Below are positions 22,192-30,959 of a stretch of 64,000 bases of DNA, one piece after another (positions within the stretch are counted from its first letter, which is position 1; the number at the start of each line of letters is the position of its first letter). The stretch covers positions 186,001 through 250,000 of the forward strand of contig BCKQ01000013.1 in assembly GCA_001600695.1 (NCBI GenBank), given 5' to 3'. The stretch comes from Ascoidea asiatica. Taxonomy: Eukaryota > Ascomycota > Saccharomycetes > Ascoideales > Ascoideaceae. A model generated the notes under the pieces. That model worked only from the letters and a program-made list of their open reading frames with translations, was not told the origin of the DNA and ran no database searches. The position numbers were made by a program, and so were the translations under genes.

Positions 22192-23247
22192 ATGTTTTGG
22201 TTTTCATCTTTAAATATAACTCCAATTGAAAATTTAGAAAAAATTATAGAATTTTCATATACAAATGATTCATATTTTATTTCTGAAAAAGATTTAATTA
22301 AAAAAAATGATTCAATTTCAAATAATAATTTATTAAATTATGTAAATTTATTTAATTATCCTATTTTCAATACAATTTTTCAATCAAAAAAGATTTTAAT
22401 TGTTAAAAAACCTGAAAATGATAATGAAAATGATAATGAAAACAATAATAAAGAATATTTAAAACCAGAATTAACTCCAAAAGTATTGAAGAAATTAATT
22501 AATGATAATGAAATTGGAGATGCAATTGAAATTGATGATGAAATTGATGATGAAATTGATGATGAAATTAAAATTGATCAAAATAAATATTTTATTGAAA
22601 TTAATGGTGAAAAAATAGATCCAGTTGAATATATTTTTAATCCAGAAAAATTTAATTATTTATTAATTTCAAATAATTTAAATAATAATTTAATTAAAAA
22701 AAAATTAAAAAAATTTATAGATTTAATTGAAGAAAAAAATAAAATTATAAAAAATTTAAAAATTGAATCAAATAAGAAATTTAAAATGAAATTTAAAATA
22801 AAATTTAATAAGGATTCTGAAATTATTCAAAATGAGCAAAATATCAAAATAAATTCAAATAAATTAATCTCATTCAATGAAGAAGTCAAAGTTAATACAA
22901 AAATTTCATCAATTTCATCAATTTCATCAATTTCATCAATTTCATCATTTTCTAATTTCTTATCTATAAATTTCACGAAATTAATAACTAAAATTGATTT
23001 ACATCATAAAAATAATAATGATAATTTAATTCAAAATAAAGAAAAAATTACCTCAATCGAAAATTGCAAAATCAAAGGTAAAGATAAAAGTAAAGATAAA
23101 AGTAAAGATAAAAGTAAAGACAAAAGCAAGACTCTTCAGTTGTTAAATACTCAAAAAGATTTATCAAATTTAAATAAACCTTTACCTCCACTTCCAAGTA
23201 ATTTCAAAATCTTTAAAAATTATATCAATTTTTTCTTTCAGTATTAA
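22192..23247 (+). CDS. Unrecognised protein, charged and coiled-coil
   Basis: A 351-residue protein that I cannot assign. It begins MFWFSSLNITPIENLEKIIEFSY, which is the least repetitive part and probably the conserved core. It continues with acidic DDEI repeats (about 118-127), a segment FIEINGEKIDPVEYIFNPEKFNYLLIS near 142-168, a Lys-rich predicted coiled coil (about 170-205), SSIS repeats (about 240-255), KDKS repeats (about 297-308) and a C-terminal PLPPLPSNF that looks like an SH3-ligand motif. No signal peptide or membrane helix is evident. The ATG follows an A-rich leader and is the first in frame. Codon use matches the neighbours, so it is probably real. Confidence 0.65.
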   Translation: MFWFSSLNITPIENLEKIIEFSYTNDSYFISEKDLIKKNDSISNNNLLNYVNLFNYPIFNTIFQSKKILIVKKPENDNENDNENNNKEYLKPELTPKVLKKLINDNEIGDAIEIDDEIDDEIDDEIKIDQNKYFIEINGEKIDPVEYIFNPEKFNYLLISNNLNNNLIKKKLKKFIDLIEEKNKIIKNLKIESNKKFKMKFKIKFNKDSEIIQNEQNIKINSNKLISFNEEVKVNTKISSISSISSISSISSFSNFLSINFTKLITKIDLHHKNNNDNLIQNKEKITSIENCKIKGKDKSKDKSKDKSKDKSKTLQLLNTQKDLSNLNKPLPPLPSNFKIFKNYINFFFQY

Positions 23248-23555
23248 AAACTTTAAAAAAACAAATTTATTTATTATTTCTTATCTTTTTCTATATAGTT
23301 TTTTTTCTTTTGACTTCTTTTGACTTCTTTTGACTTTTTTTTCTTTAAAATTTAGTTTATATTTTATATTATACATTTTATTCAAATCTTTTTTTTTTCG
23401 TTTCATTTCATTTCATTTCAATTCAATTCAAATACTGTTTGTATACTTTCAAATAAATGTATAATTATAGTCATGATGAAGATTCTTGAATTATTTATAT
23501 TTGTTTATTGTTAAAGTTCAGACCCTTTGATTATTTCTAGAAATGAAAAAGAGAA

Positions 23556-23767
23556 CCCGCGAAGTTGGTCTCACTCCTAGAATAACCGTGATCATGGTCT
23601 CATAGACAAGTACCGCTATTATGGTCTCACCAACAAGTTCCATGATATTGGTCTCGTGAAGAAGTACCATGCTATTGGTCTCATGAAGAAGTACCATGCT
23701 ATTGGTCTCATTTATAAAAGTACCCTGTTGTTGGTCTCAAGCAAAAGGTTTCCACCATAACGGTAGA
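23556..23767 (+). repeat. Eight-unit CC-N8-GGTCTC array
   Basis: Units start at 23556, 23585, 23612, 23639, 23666, 23693, 23722 and 23751, so the steps are 29, 27, 27, 27, 27, 29 and 29 bp. Each has (A/T/C)CC, exactly eight bases, then GGTCTC; the last has GGTAGA. Linkers often end AAG or AAGAAG. Units 5 and 6 share TACCATGCTATTGGTCTC. The regular steps imply duplication kept in register. I read it as an array of binding sites for an unknown factor. Confidence 0.75.
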
Positions 23768-23847
23768 GAAAGATCACCACGGGCAAGAAGATAAAAGATG
23801 GTCAAATAAAAGATGGTTTTCTTGCTTCTTGTTTCTTGTTTGTTTTT

Positions 23848-23901
23848 ACGCGTTCGGCGCTTGACCAGTCACGTGTCCTATACAAAAGATCCAAAACGCG
23901 T
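23848..23901. promoter_or_regulatory. Two MCB sites and one CACGTG box
   Basis: ACGCGT occurs at 23848-23853 and 23896-23901, 170-220 bp before the PDS5 ATG, with CACGTG at 23870-23875 between them. ACGCGT is the MBF site of G1/S genes in yeasts. Confidence 0.55.
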
Positions 23902-24070
23902 TATTCATTCTTATTTTTATTTCTTATTTATTTATTTACTTCTTTCTTTTCTTTCTTATTTATTTGTTTATCTTCTTCTCTTTCATCTATTTCACCATCT
24001 TTATCATCCCTTTATTCAATCAATCAATCAATCAATTAATTAATCAATCAATAAATAAATCAATACAAGA

Positions 24071-27000
24071 ATGGAATCAATAATAGATTCAACTACTGAT
24101 TTTGATTCAAATCTAGATTCAATCTCTCAATCAAATATCAATACTGATTCAATTGAAAATATAGATTCAAATATTGAATCAAATATTGAATCAAATATTG
24201 AAACAAATATTGAAACAAATATTGAAACAAATATTGAAACAAAAAAATCATTAAGAAATTTAAAATTTAATGAAAATTTAAATTCAACAATAAATTATAA
24301 AATTTCAAATAAATTAATTTTAAAAAGATTAAAATTATTATTTGAAGAATTAAAAACTTTTGATCAAGATAATATAAATTTAAATTCATTAAATAATTTA
24401 AAATTAAATTTATTTAATTTATTATTAAATAATTTAAATTTTATTAATAATTTTAATAATTATTCAATTTTAATTTATATTTCTTTAAATTTTTCTGAAA
24501 TTTTAAGAATTTATGCTCCAAATTCTCCATATAATTCAATTCAATTAAATTTAATTTTTAAATCTTTTATAAAAAATTTTATAAATCTTTCAATTCTTTC
24601 AAATAAATATAATAATACTTTAAATAAAGATAATGAAATTTCATATTTAAATCAATATTTATATTTAATTAAAAATTTATCTGATTATAAAATTATAATT
24701 TTAATAACTGATTTAAATTATTCAATTTCAAAAAATTTAATAATAAATTTATTTAATTCATTTTATATAAATTTAAAAAATTTTAAATTTAATTTAATTT
24801 TCATTAATAAAATCTCAATTCTTTTAAATATAATTATTAATGAAATTAATAAAATTCCATTAAAAATTTTAAATTTATTATTAAATTCTTTAATTAATGA
24901 TAATAATAATTTAATTCAAAATACTTTTAATTATACAAATTTTATTTGTAATTCAAATATTATAAAATTATCTCCAATTTTAAATAAATTTATCTCAAAT
25001 TCAATTAATAATAATTCAAATTTAAATATAAATGATAAAATTTTTAAAAAAATTAATAATTTATATATTAAAATTTATAAATTTATACCAGATTTATTAT
25101 ATTCAATTATAAATATTTTAAATAATAATTTATCAAATTTAAATATTAATAATAGAATTTTTTCAATAGAAATTTTAACAAATTTAATTTTATCAATAAA
25201 TATAAATTCAAAATTTAATTTATTAATTAAATTTAATCAAATTTTTAAAAATTTCTTAAAAAAATCTTTTGATATTTCAATAATTATAAAAATTAAATTT
25301 ATAAAAAATTTATTTAAAATTTTTAAATTTAATAAATTAAATAATGATTTTTTCTTTTATAAAAAATTTTATTTAATAATTTTAAATTATTTAATAAATT
25401 TAAATGATAATTTAAAAAATTTAACTTTAAATTTAATTTATAAATATTTTTTACCAAATTTATTTTTTATAAAATTTAATTATAATATTTTAATTATGAA
25501 TATTTTAAAAAATTTATTAAGATCTAAAAATCATAAAATTAGAACTATTATTATTCAAATTTTATCTACTTTATATGATTATCATTTCAATGATTTAATA
25601 TCTTTTGATCAAGATATTACTCCAGATACTCAAGAGATTCAAGAAAATAAAGAAAATAAAGAAAATAAAGAAAATAAAGAAAATGAAAGTGATAATGATA
25701 ATGATCATATTCAAGAAATCAAAGACATCAACGACATCAACGACAACAACCATGACGATAATGATATAAATAAAAGATATAATATTAAACAATTAATTGG
25801 TTGGATTCCAGAAAATATTTTAAATCTTATGTATATTAATAATATTGAAATTAATTATTTAGTTGATAAATTTTTAATTGAAAAAATTTTCACAATTCAA
25901 TCAAATAATGAAATTCGTGTAAGAAGAATTTTATATATCTTTAAAAATTTAAATAAAAAATCAAAAAATTCATTTATTGCTTTAAATAAACGTCAAATTC
26001 AATTATCAAAAATTTTTAAAATTTTTTTAAAATTATCTGAAAATTTTAATGGTGGTAATTTAAAAAATTTAACTTTAAAAAATGATTTAATTTTAAAAAT
26101 TAATAATGTTATAAATTGGTTATGTGTACAAATTCCAAAAGATTTAAATACTTTTAATATTTTAAATTTTTTCATTTATTTAAATAATAAAAGAATTTAT
26201 CATCTTATAAATTTATTAATTTCAACTGAAAGTAATTATGAAACTATAAAAAATTCATTGAAAGAACTTTTTAATAGATTAAATGATCCAAATTTAATAT
26301 CAAATTATAATTCAAAAAATCCAAATAATAAATTTAATATAAATTCAATTGATTTAATTAAAAATTTTAAAATTTTTATGTATAGATCTTCATTATTTTT
26401 TTTTAATAAAAGTAATTTATCAATAATTATGTCAATTTCAAAAAATTATAATGATAATCTTAATAAAATTGCAAATGTTTTAATTCAAGAAATTTCAAAT
26501 ATTTTACCAATTGTATTTCAAAATCATATTCATGAATTAAATAATATTATTATAAATAAATCTCCAAATAAATTAAATAATAATTTTAAAAATTATTCTG
26601 AAATAAATTTACAAACAATTAAAACTTCTTTTCATTTTTTTAAAAAATATTCTGATTTTTTACCAAATGATGAAACTTATTTTATTAGTTTAAAAAATTT
26701 CTCAAAATTTGGTACTCCATTAGAATCAAAATATTCTATAAAAATTTTATCACTTTCAAAGAAAAAAGAAAATTTATTATCTTCAATTTTTAATGATATT
26801 TATCCCTTGGAATATAATAATTCAAATTTTATAACTCATTTATCTGCAATTACAGAAATTTTTTTACATGAACCTTTAATTGTTGAACCTGAAGCAAGTG
26901 ATATAACTTCATATTTAATTAAAAATATTTTATTAGAAAATAAAAGAAATTTAGATATTGATGATATTAAAAATAATAAATTAGATAAACAAAATTCAAA

Positions 27001-28672
27001 TTTAATTACAATTGAAGAAATGGAAAAAGGTTTTCATAAAAATTGTTATGCAAAAGTTTTTACTTTAAAACTTTTTGTAAATAGATTAAAATCTTTAGAA
27101 AATAGTTCAACTGCAGAAGAATTAGGTGCCATGGTACTTAAACTTTTAATTTCTTTAATAAGTAATGGTGGAGAAATTGTACCTTCAAAATCAAAAAGTT
27201 TTCCAACTCCATTAAATTATCAAACAACTTTAAGATTAACTTCAGGTTTAATGATTTTAAAACTTGTTAAATTACCTATATATAGTAAAATGGTAAAACC
27301 AGTAACAACAAATAGATTAATTTATTTAATTCAAGATGAAAATATTGATGTAAGACGTGAATTTATTACAAAATTAAAAAAATATATAAATAATGAAGAA
27401 ATTTCTGAAAGATTTTTACCATTAATTTATTTTATGGCTCATGAACCTAATGAAATTTTAAAAAATGATATAAAAACTTGGATTAGATCTTCATTTCAAA
27501 GAAAATTATTAAGTAAAGATGATAAAAAAGATATAAAATTTGAAAAAAGTTTTGTAAGAATGTTAAATATGATTACTCATCATCATGAATTTATTGATTT
27601 AATTGAAAAAGCTAAAAATTTAAATTTTGATATAGAAGAAAATGATAATGAAATTAATAAAGAAAATAAAATTTTTGAAATTAAAAAAGAAAAAAAATCT
27701 CATTCTGAACAAGGTTTATTTGAAGCATATAGTTTTGCAATGGCATATATAACATTTTATTTAGATGTAATTGCAACTGCAGAAAATATATCATTATTAT
27801 ATTATTTTTGTAATAGAATAAAACAATATAGAGATGCATTAATTCCTTCAGAAAATTATGAAAAAAAAAATCCACCAGATTCAACATTTAATCTTTATAG
27901 AATTTCAGAATTAGGTTGTATGATAATTAAATCATTATCAAATCATAAAGGATGGATTTTACAAACTTGGCCAGGTAAAATTCAATTATTTGCAGATTTA
28001 TTTAGTCCAATGAAATCATCATCTGAAGCACAAAAAATAGCTTCAAGAATTTTTATTCAAGAATCTCTTGTTAAAAAATTACAAGAATATATTGAATTAG
28101 AAGTTCATAAAATGACATCAAGTAAAAAGAAAAAAACAGTAATATCAAGTTTAAAAAATTCAAATGAAAAAAAATCAAAAATAAATACAAAATTTGAAAA
28201 AAATGAGAAATCAGAGAAATCAGAGAAATCAGAGAAATCAGAGAAATCCAAATCTTTAAAAAGGGGTAGAAAGAAAAATTCGGATAATAAAAGTTCATAT
28301 TCTGGGAAAAGGGGGAAAAAAATGAAAGTTGACCAACCTCTCAGACGTAGTTCTCGAAATAGAAAAGTTGTTAATTATGGAGGAGAATCTGATGAAGAAG
28401 ATGAAAGTGAGGAAGAATTAGAAGAAGAATTAAAAGAAGAATCAGGATCAGAATCAGGATCAGAATCAGGATCAGGATCAGAAGAAGAAAAGGAATCACA
28501 TAATAAAGAAGATACGGAAGATACAGATGATTTACAAAACATAGGAAATATAAATGATATAGAAGATGTAGAAGATGTAGAGGATGTAGAAAATATGGAT
28601 GATATAGGAGATGTAGGAGATATAAGTGATATAGAAAATATGAGTGATATGGGAGATATAGAAGATATATGA
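24071..28672 (+). CDS. PDS5: Cohesin regulator Pds5
   Basis: HEAT-repeat protein that binds cohesin and controls its loading, release and maintenance on chromosomes. The 1533 residues have a Ser/Asp/Asn-rich start, then the Pds5 signature SEILRIYAPNSPYNSIQLNLIFKSF at about 138-163. HEAT-type helices follow to about residue 1330, including SKNHKIRTIIIQILSTLYDYHF, NEIRVRRILYIFKNLNKKS and NIDVRREFITKLKKYI. The tail carries KSEKSEKSEKS repeats, a basic RRSSRNRKVVNYGG patch (about 1427-1440) and then acidic, GSESGS and DIEDVED runs. The N-terminal third is among the most AT-rich coding DNA in the window. Length is slightly above yeast Pds5 (1277). The promoter has two MCB sites. Confidence 0.9.
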   Translation: MESIIDSTTDFDSNLDSISQSNINTDSIENIDSNIESNIESNIETNIETNIETNIETKKSLRNLKFNENLNSTINYKISNKLILKRLKLLFEELKTFDQDNINLNSLNNLKLNLFNLLLNNLNFINNFNNYSILIYISLNFSEILRIYAPNSPYNSIQLNLIFKSFIKNFINLSILSNKYNNTLNKDNEISYLNQYLYLIKNLSDYKIIILITDLNYSISKNLIINLFNSFYINLKNFKFNLIFINKISILLNIIINEINKIPLKILNLLLNSLINDNNNLIQNTFNYTNFICNSNIIKLSPILNKFISNSINNNSNLNINDKIFKKINNLYIKIYKFIPDLLYSIINILNNNLSNLNINNRIFSIEILTNLILSININSKFNLLIKFNQIFKNFLKKSFDISIIIKIKFIKNLFKIFKFNKLNNDFFFYKKFYLIILNYLINLNDNLKNLTLNLIYKYFLPNLFFIKFNYNILIMNILKNLLRSKNHKIRTIIIQILSTLYDYHFNDLISFDQDITPDTQEIQENKENKENKENKENESDNDNDHIQEIKDINDINDNNHDDNDINKRYNIKQLIGWIPENILNLMYINNIEINYLVDKFLIEKIFTIQSNNEIRVRRILYIFKNLNKKSKNSFIALNKRQIQLSKIFKIFLKLSENFNGGNLKNLTLKNDLILKINNVINWLCVQIPKDLNTFNILNFFIYLNNKRIYHLINLLISTESNYETIKNSLKELFNRLNDPNLISNYNSKNPNNKFNINSIDLIKNFKIFMYRSSLFFFNKSNLSIIMSISKNYNDNLNKIANVLIQEISNILPIVFQNHIHELNNIIINKSPNKLNNNFKNYSEINLQTIKTSFHFFKKYSDFLPNDETYFISLKNFSKFGTPLESKYSIKILSLSKKKENLLSSIFNDIYPLEYNNSNFITHLSAITEIFLHEPLIVEPEASDITSYLIKNILLENKRNLDIDDIKNNKLDKQNSNLITIEEMEKGFHKNCYAKVFTLKLFVNRLKSLENSSTAEELGAMVLKLLISLISNGGEIVPSKSKSFPTPLNYQTTLRLTSGLMILKLVKLPIYSKMVKPVTTNRLIYLIQDENIDVRREFITKLKKYINNEEISERFLPLIYFMAHEPNEILKNDIKTWIRSSFQRKLLSKDDKKDIKFEKSFVRMLNMITHHHEFIDLIEKAKNLNFDIEENDNEINKENKIFEIKKEKKSHSEQGLFEAYSFAMAYITFYLDVIATAENISLLYYFCNRIKQYRDALIPSENYEKKNPPDSTFNLYRISELGCMIIKSLSNHKGWILQTWPGKIQLFADLFSPMKSSSEAQKIASRIFIQESLVKKLQEYIELEVHKMTSSKKKKTVISSLKNSNEKKSKINTKFEKNEKSEKSEKSEKSEKSKSLKRGRKKNSDNKSSYSGKRGKKMKVDQPLRRSSRNRKVVNYGGESDEEDESEEELEEELKEESGSESGSESGSGSEEEKESHNKEDTEDTDDLQNIGNINDIEDVEDVEDVENMDDIGDVGDISDIENMSDMGDIEDI

Positions 28673-29310
28673 GATATAGAAGATATATGAGAAGAAGGAA
28701 TACATAAAGATAAAGAAGATAGTGATGGTAATGAAGATTTAGATTCTCTTAAGATGTATATTAATTTTTTTTTTATAATTAGATTTTTTTTTTTTTTTGG
28801 CTTTTATCAAATTTTTATGTTTATATTTTACATTATTTCTTTTACTTTTCATAATTTCAATTTTTTTTTTTTCTGTTTATATTTTGCTATATTTTAAGGA
28901 TTGTATTTAATCTACAAGAAAAGGAAAAAATAAATTCTCTTTTATATTATTATTTATTACTTATTTACTTATTACTAATAACTATATTTAAAATTCCATT
29001 ATATTATTACTCTTTGTTGGTTGGATTATTAGTAAATATTTTATAAATTTTTGAAAACACATACATGTATTGTGAATTAAGTTTCTATTTCAAAAAATTG
29101 AATTATTTTAGCAAATCATTTGAATTATTCTTTGATTATTTCTTATTTCTTATTTCTTATTTCTTATTTCTTATATTTATATTCTTATATTTATAACTAG
29201 CATTTAATATTAGTTTGAATTTAACACCAAAATTTTTTTTAAAAAAACATATTAAAAAAAAACCATCAAAAATTTTTTATTATTTTAAAAAAAAAGAAAG
29301 ATTATAAAGT
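28673..29310. other. Convergent 3' region
   Basis: Lies between the convergent PDS5 and the 29311 gene. It contains T-runs near 28762-28798 and 28861-28872 that probably act as terminators, and TTTCTTA repeats near 29138-29175. The first 100 bases still carry PDS5-like GATATAGAAGAT repeat beyond the stop codon. Confidence 0.5.
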
Positions 29311-29772
29311 TTAAGTTGAAGTAGTTGTTGTAGTTTCTGGAGTTTCTTCATTAGTTGAAGGAGTTCTAACAAAGTAATTTCTAACAGAAAGATTCATTCT
29401 ATCAAAAGAATGTAAAGTTCTTAAACCAAAATCATCTAATCTATCAATTGTATTTTTACCAACTTCACCAGTATGAGTTCTAACATATTGAAAAGAAGGA
29501 TTAATAAAAGGATGAGCAGTTTTAATAATATTACCAAGACCCCAATAAGTTTCAACATGTTCCATTGTTAAAGATCTTATAACAGGATTTGATTGTTCAT
29601 TAACTTCTTCAACAGAAGGGATTTCAAGAGCAGGAGCTGTAGAAGGTTCAGGAGCAGCAACAACTGGAGCATCAGGAGTAGTCATTTCTGAAGAATTATT
29701 ATTATTATTATTATTATTATTAGAAGAAGAAGAAGAAGAGTTCAATTGTCTAAAAAAAGAACGAATTGGCAT
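29311..29772 (-). CDS. Unrecognised protein, possibly with an unseen 5' part
   Basis: 153 codons from the first ATG (MPIRSFFRQL), followed by Ser and Asn runs and an Ala/Pro/Thr stretch. A compact C-terminal part of about 75 residues looks conserved: RSLTMEHVETYWGLGNII, AHPFINPSFQYVR, GKNTIDRLDDFGLRTLHSFD. It ends in a Glu/Thr tail. I do not recognise the family; a lipid-droplet perilipin-like protein is a weak possibility only. The same frame is open for 82 more codons upstream (to 30018) without an ATG and encodes hydrophobic then basic sequence (LVVLSIIQLIPPLF, EKEQERSKRLYNLI). The true protein may therefore be longer through an unseen exon. GC is higher than in the neighbours, suggesting good expression. 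Confidence 0.6.
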   Translation of the reverse strand: MPIRSFFRQLNSSSSSSNNNNNNNNNSSEMTTPDAPVVAAPEPSTAPALEIPSVEEVNEQSNPVIRSLTMEHVETYWGLGNIIKTAHPFINPSFQYVRTHTGEVGKNTIDRLDDFGLRTLHSFDRMNLSVRNYFVRTPSTNEETPETTTTTST

Positions 29773-30959
29773 ATTAGGATTTGAAATTTGTAAAAATAAA
29801 ATTAAATTTGAATTTGATTGAATTAAATTATATAATCTTTTACTTCTTTCTTGTTCTTTTTCTATAATAATTTGTTTAATTAATCTAATTGAAGAAGATA
29901 TTTGATGTAAACTTCTTAAAGTATTAATTGGAAATGTAATAATAGTACTAGTAATATTAAAAAGTGGAGGAATTAATTGTATAATACTTAAAACAACAAG
30001 ATTACTTATTTTGAAGAATTATTAAAGAAATAATAAAAATAAAATTGTAGATAAACTAAAAACAAATAGAAATAGAAAGTAAATGATATTATTATTATTA
30101 TATTATTATGTTATAATGTTATAATGTTATAATGTTATAATGATTATTTTATTTATTATACTCTCAAATTTTATTTTGGTTAACCAATTATTTTATAATA
30201 TGTGATCGATGATAAAAGACAAAGAGAGAGAAGAAGAAGAAGAAGAAGAAGAAGAAAGAAATAAAAAAATAAAAGAATGACCAAGAGAAAACAACATATT
30301 TATAAACCAAAAAAGAAGAATGAATCATTGAATATTTGAATATTTCAATCTTTGTTTGATTGAATTGTTGGAAATGAGTCTTTTGAGCAACTTTTGGAAT
30401 ATGTTTTTGTGTCAGGGAGCTAAATTTCAGAGGACAAAGAGAAGAAAGTCAGGAATCTCCACTGTCTTTGATAGTCTTTGACTGTCTTTGATAGTCTTTG
30501 TGCTTGTGGTGGTTTGGTTGGATTTGGTGCATTTGGTGCATTTGGTGAAAGAAGCACAAAAGGACAATTTTTGAAAGTGACGAAGATTCAAAAGAAGCAG
30601 AAGAAATGAAAATAATAAAAACAATAACAATAAAAATAACAATAACAATGTTGATGTTTCGTTTTTTCGCGTCTGGTTATCGGAAAAGAAGTACCGTGTT
30701 TCTGGTCTCTTTTTTGAAGTTTCACAATTTCACAATTTTCGATAATAAACAATGAAATAAATGAAATAAATGAAATAAACAATGAAATAGATGAAATAAA
30801 TAGAGGATATTTCAATATTATAATAGAGAATAGTTTAATTTAGATTAAATAATTCATTGAAGAATTGAAAATCATTTCATTATATAGTGTATATGCTTCA
30901 TGATAAAAAACAAGATAAGAAAAAGAAATAAAAATAAAGAAAATTTGAGAAAAAATGAA
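29773..30959 (-). promoter_or_regulatory. Upstream region of the 29311 gene
   Basis: The first 246 bases are an open frame continuous with the downstream gene. Beyond it are ATAATGTT repeats (30110-30140), a GAA repeat (30230-30255), a TGTCTTTGATAG tandem (about 30460-30500) and a GC-richer block with a CC-N8-GGTCTC element at 30693-30709. Short minus-strand ORFs here are low-complexity and not supported. Confidence 0.5.
30693..30709 (+). promoter_or_regulatory. Single CC-N8-GGTCTC element
   Basis: ACC-GTGTTTCT-GGTCTC, preceded by AAGAAGT as in the PDS5 array linkers. No second unit lies 27 or 29 bp away. Confidence 0.5.

Larger units (their letters stand above)
23248..24070 (+). promoter_or_regulatory. 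PDS5 promoter region
   Basis: Contains, in order, T-rich terminator-like sequence of the upstream gene with TTTTGACTTC repeats, an eight-unit CC-N8-GGTCTC array (23556-23767), MCB sites at 23848 and 23896, a TCACGTG box at 23869, and a pyrimidine-rich then CAAT-repeat leader. ORFs starting near 23813 are not protein-like. Confidence 0.65.

Noticed and set aside
23556-23767. CRISPR array or telomere-like repeat
   Set aside because: Unit steps of 27-29 bp with a conserved bipartite core and variable eight-base centre do not fit CRISPR repeat/spacer structure. The genome is eukaryotic, and the array is not TG-rich like yeast telomeres.
24071-28672. Antisense frames inside PDS5 (for example 25595-25792, 28071-28298)
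   Set aside because: They are shadows of low-complexity repeats in the PDS5 coding strand.
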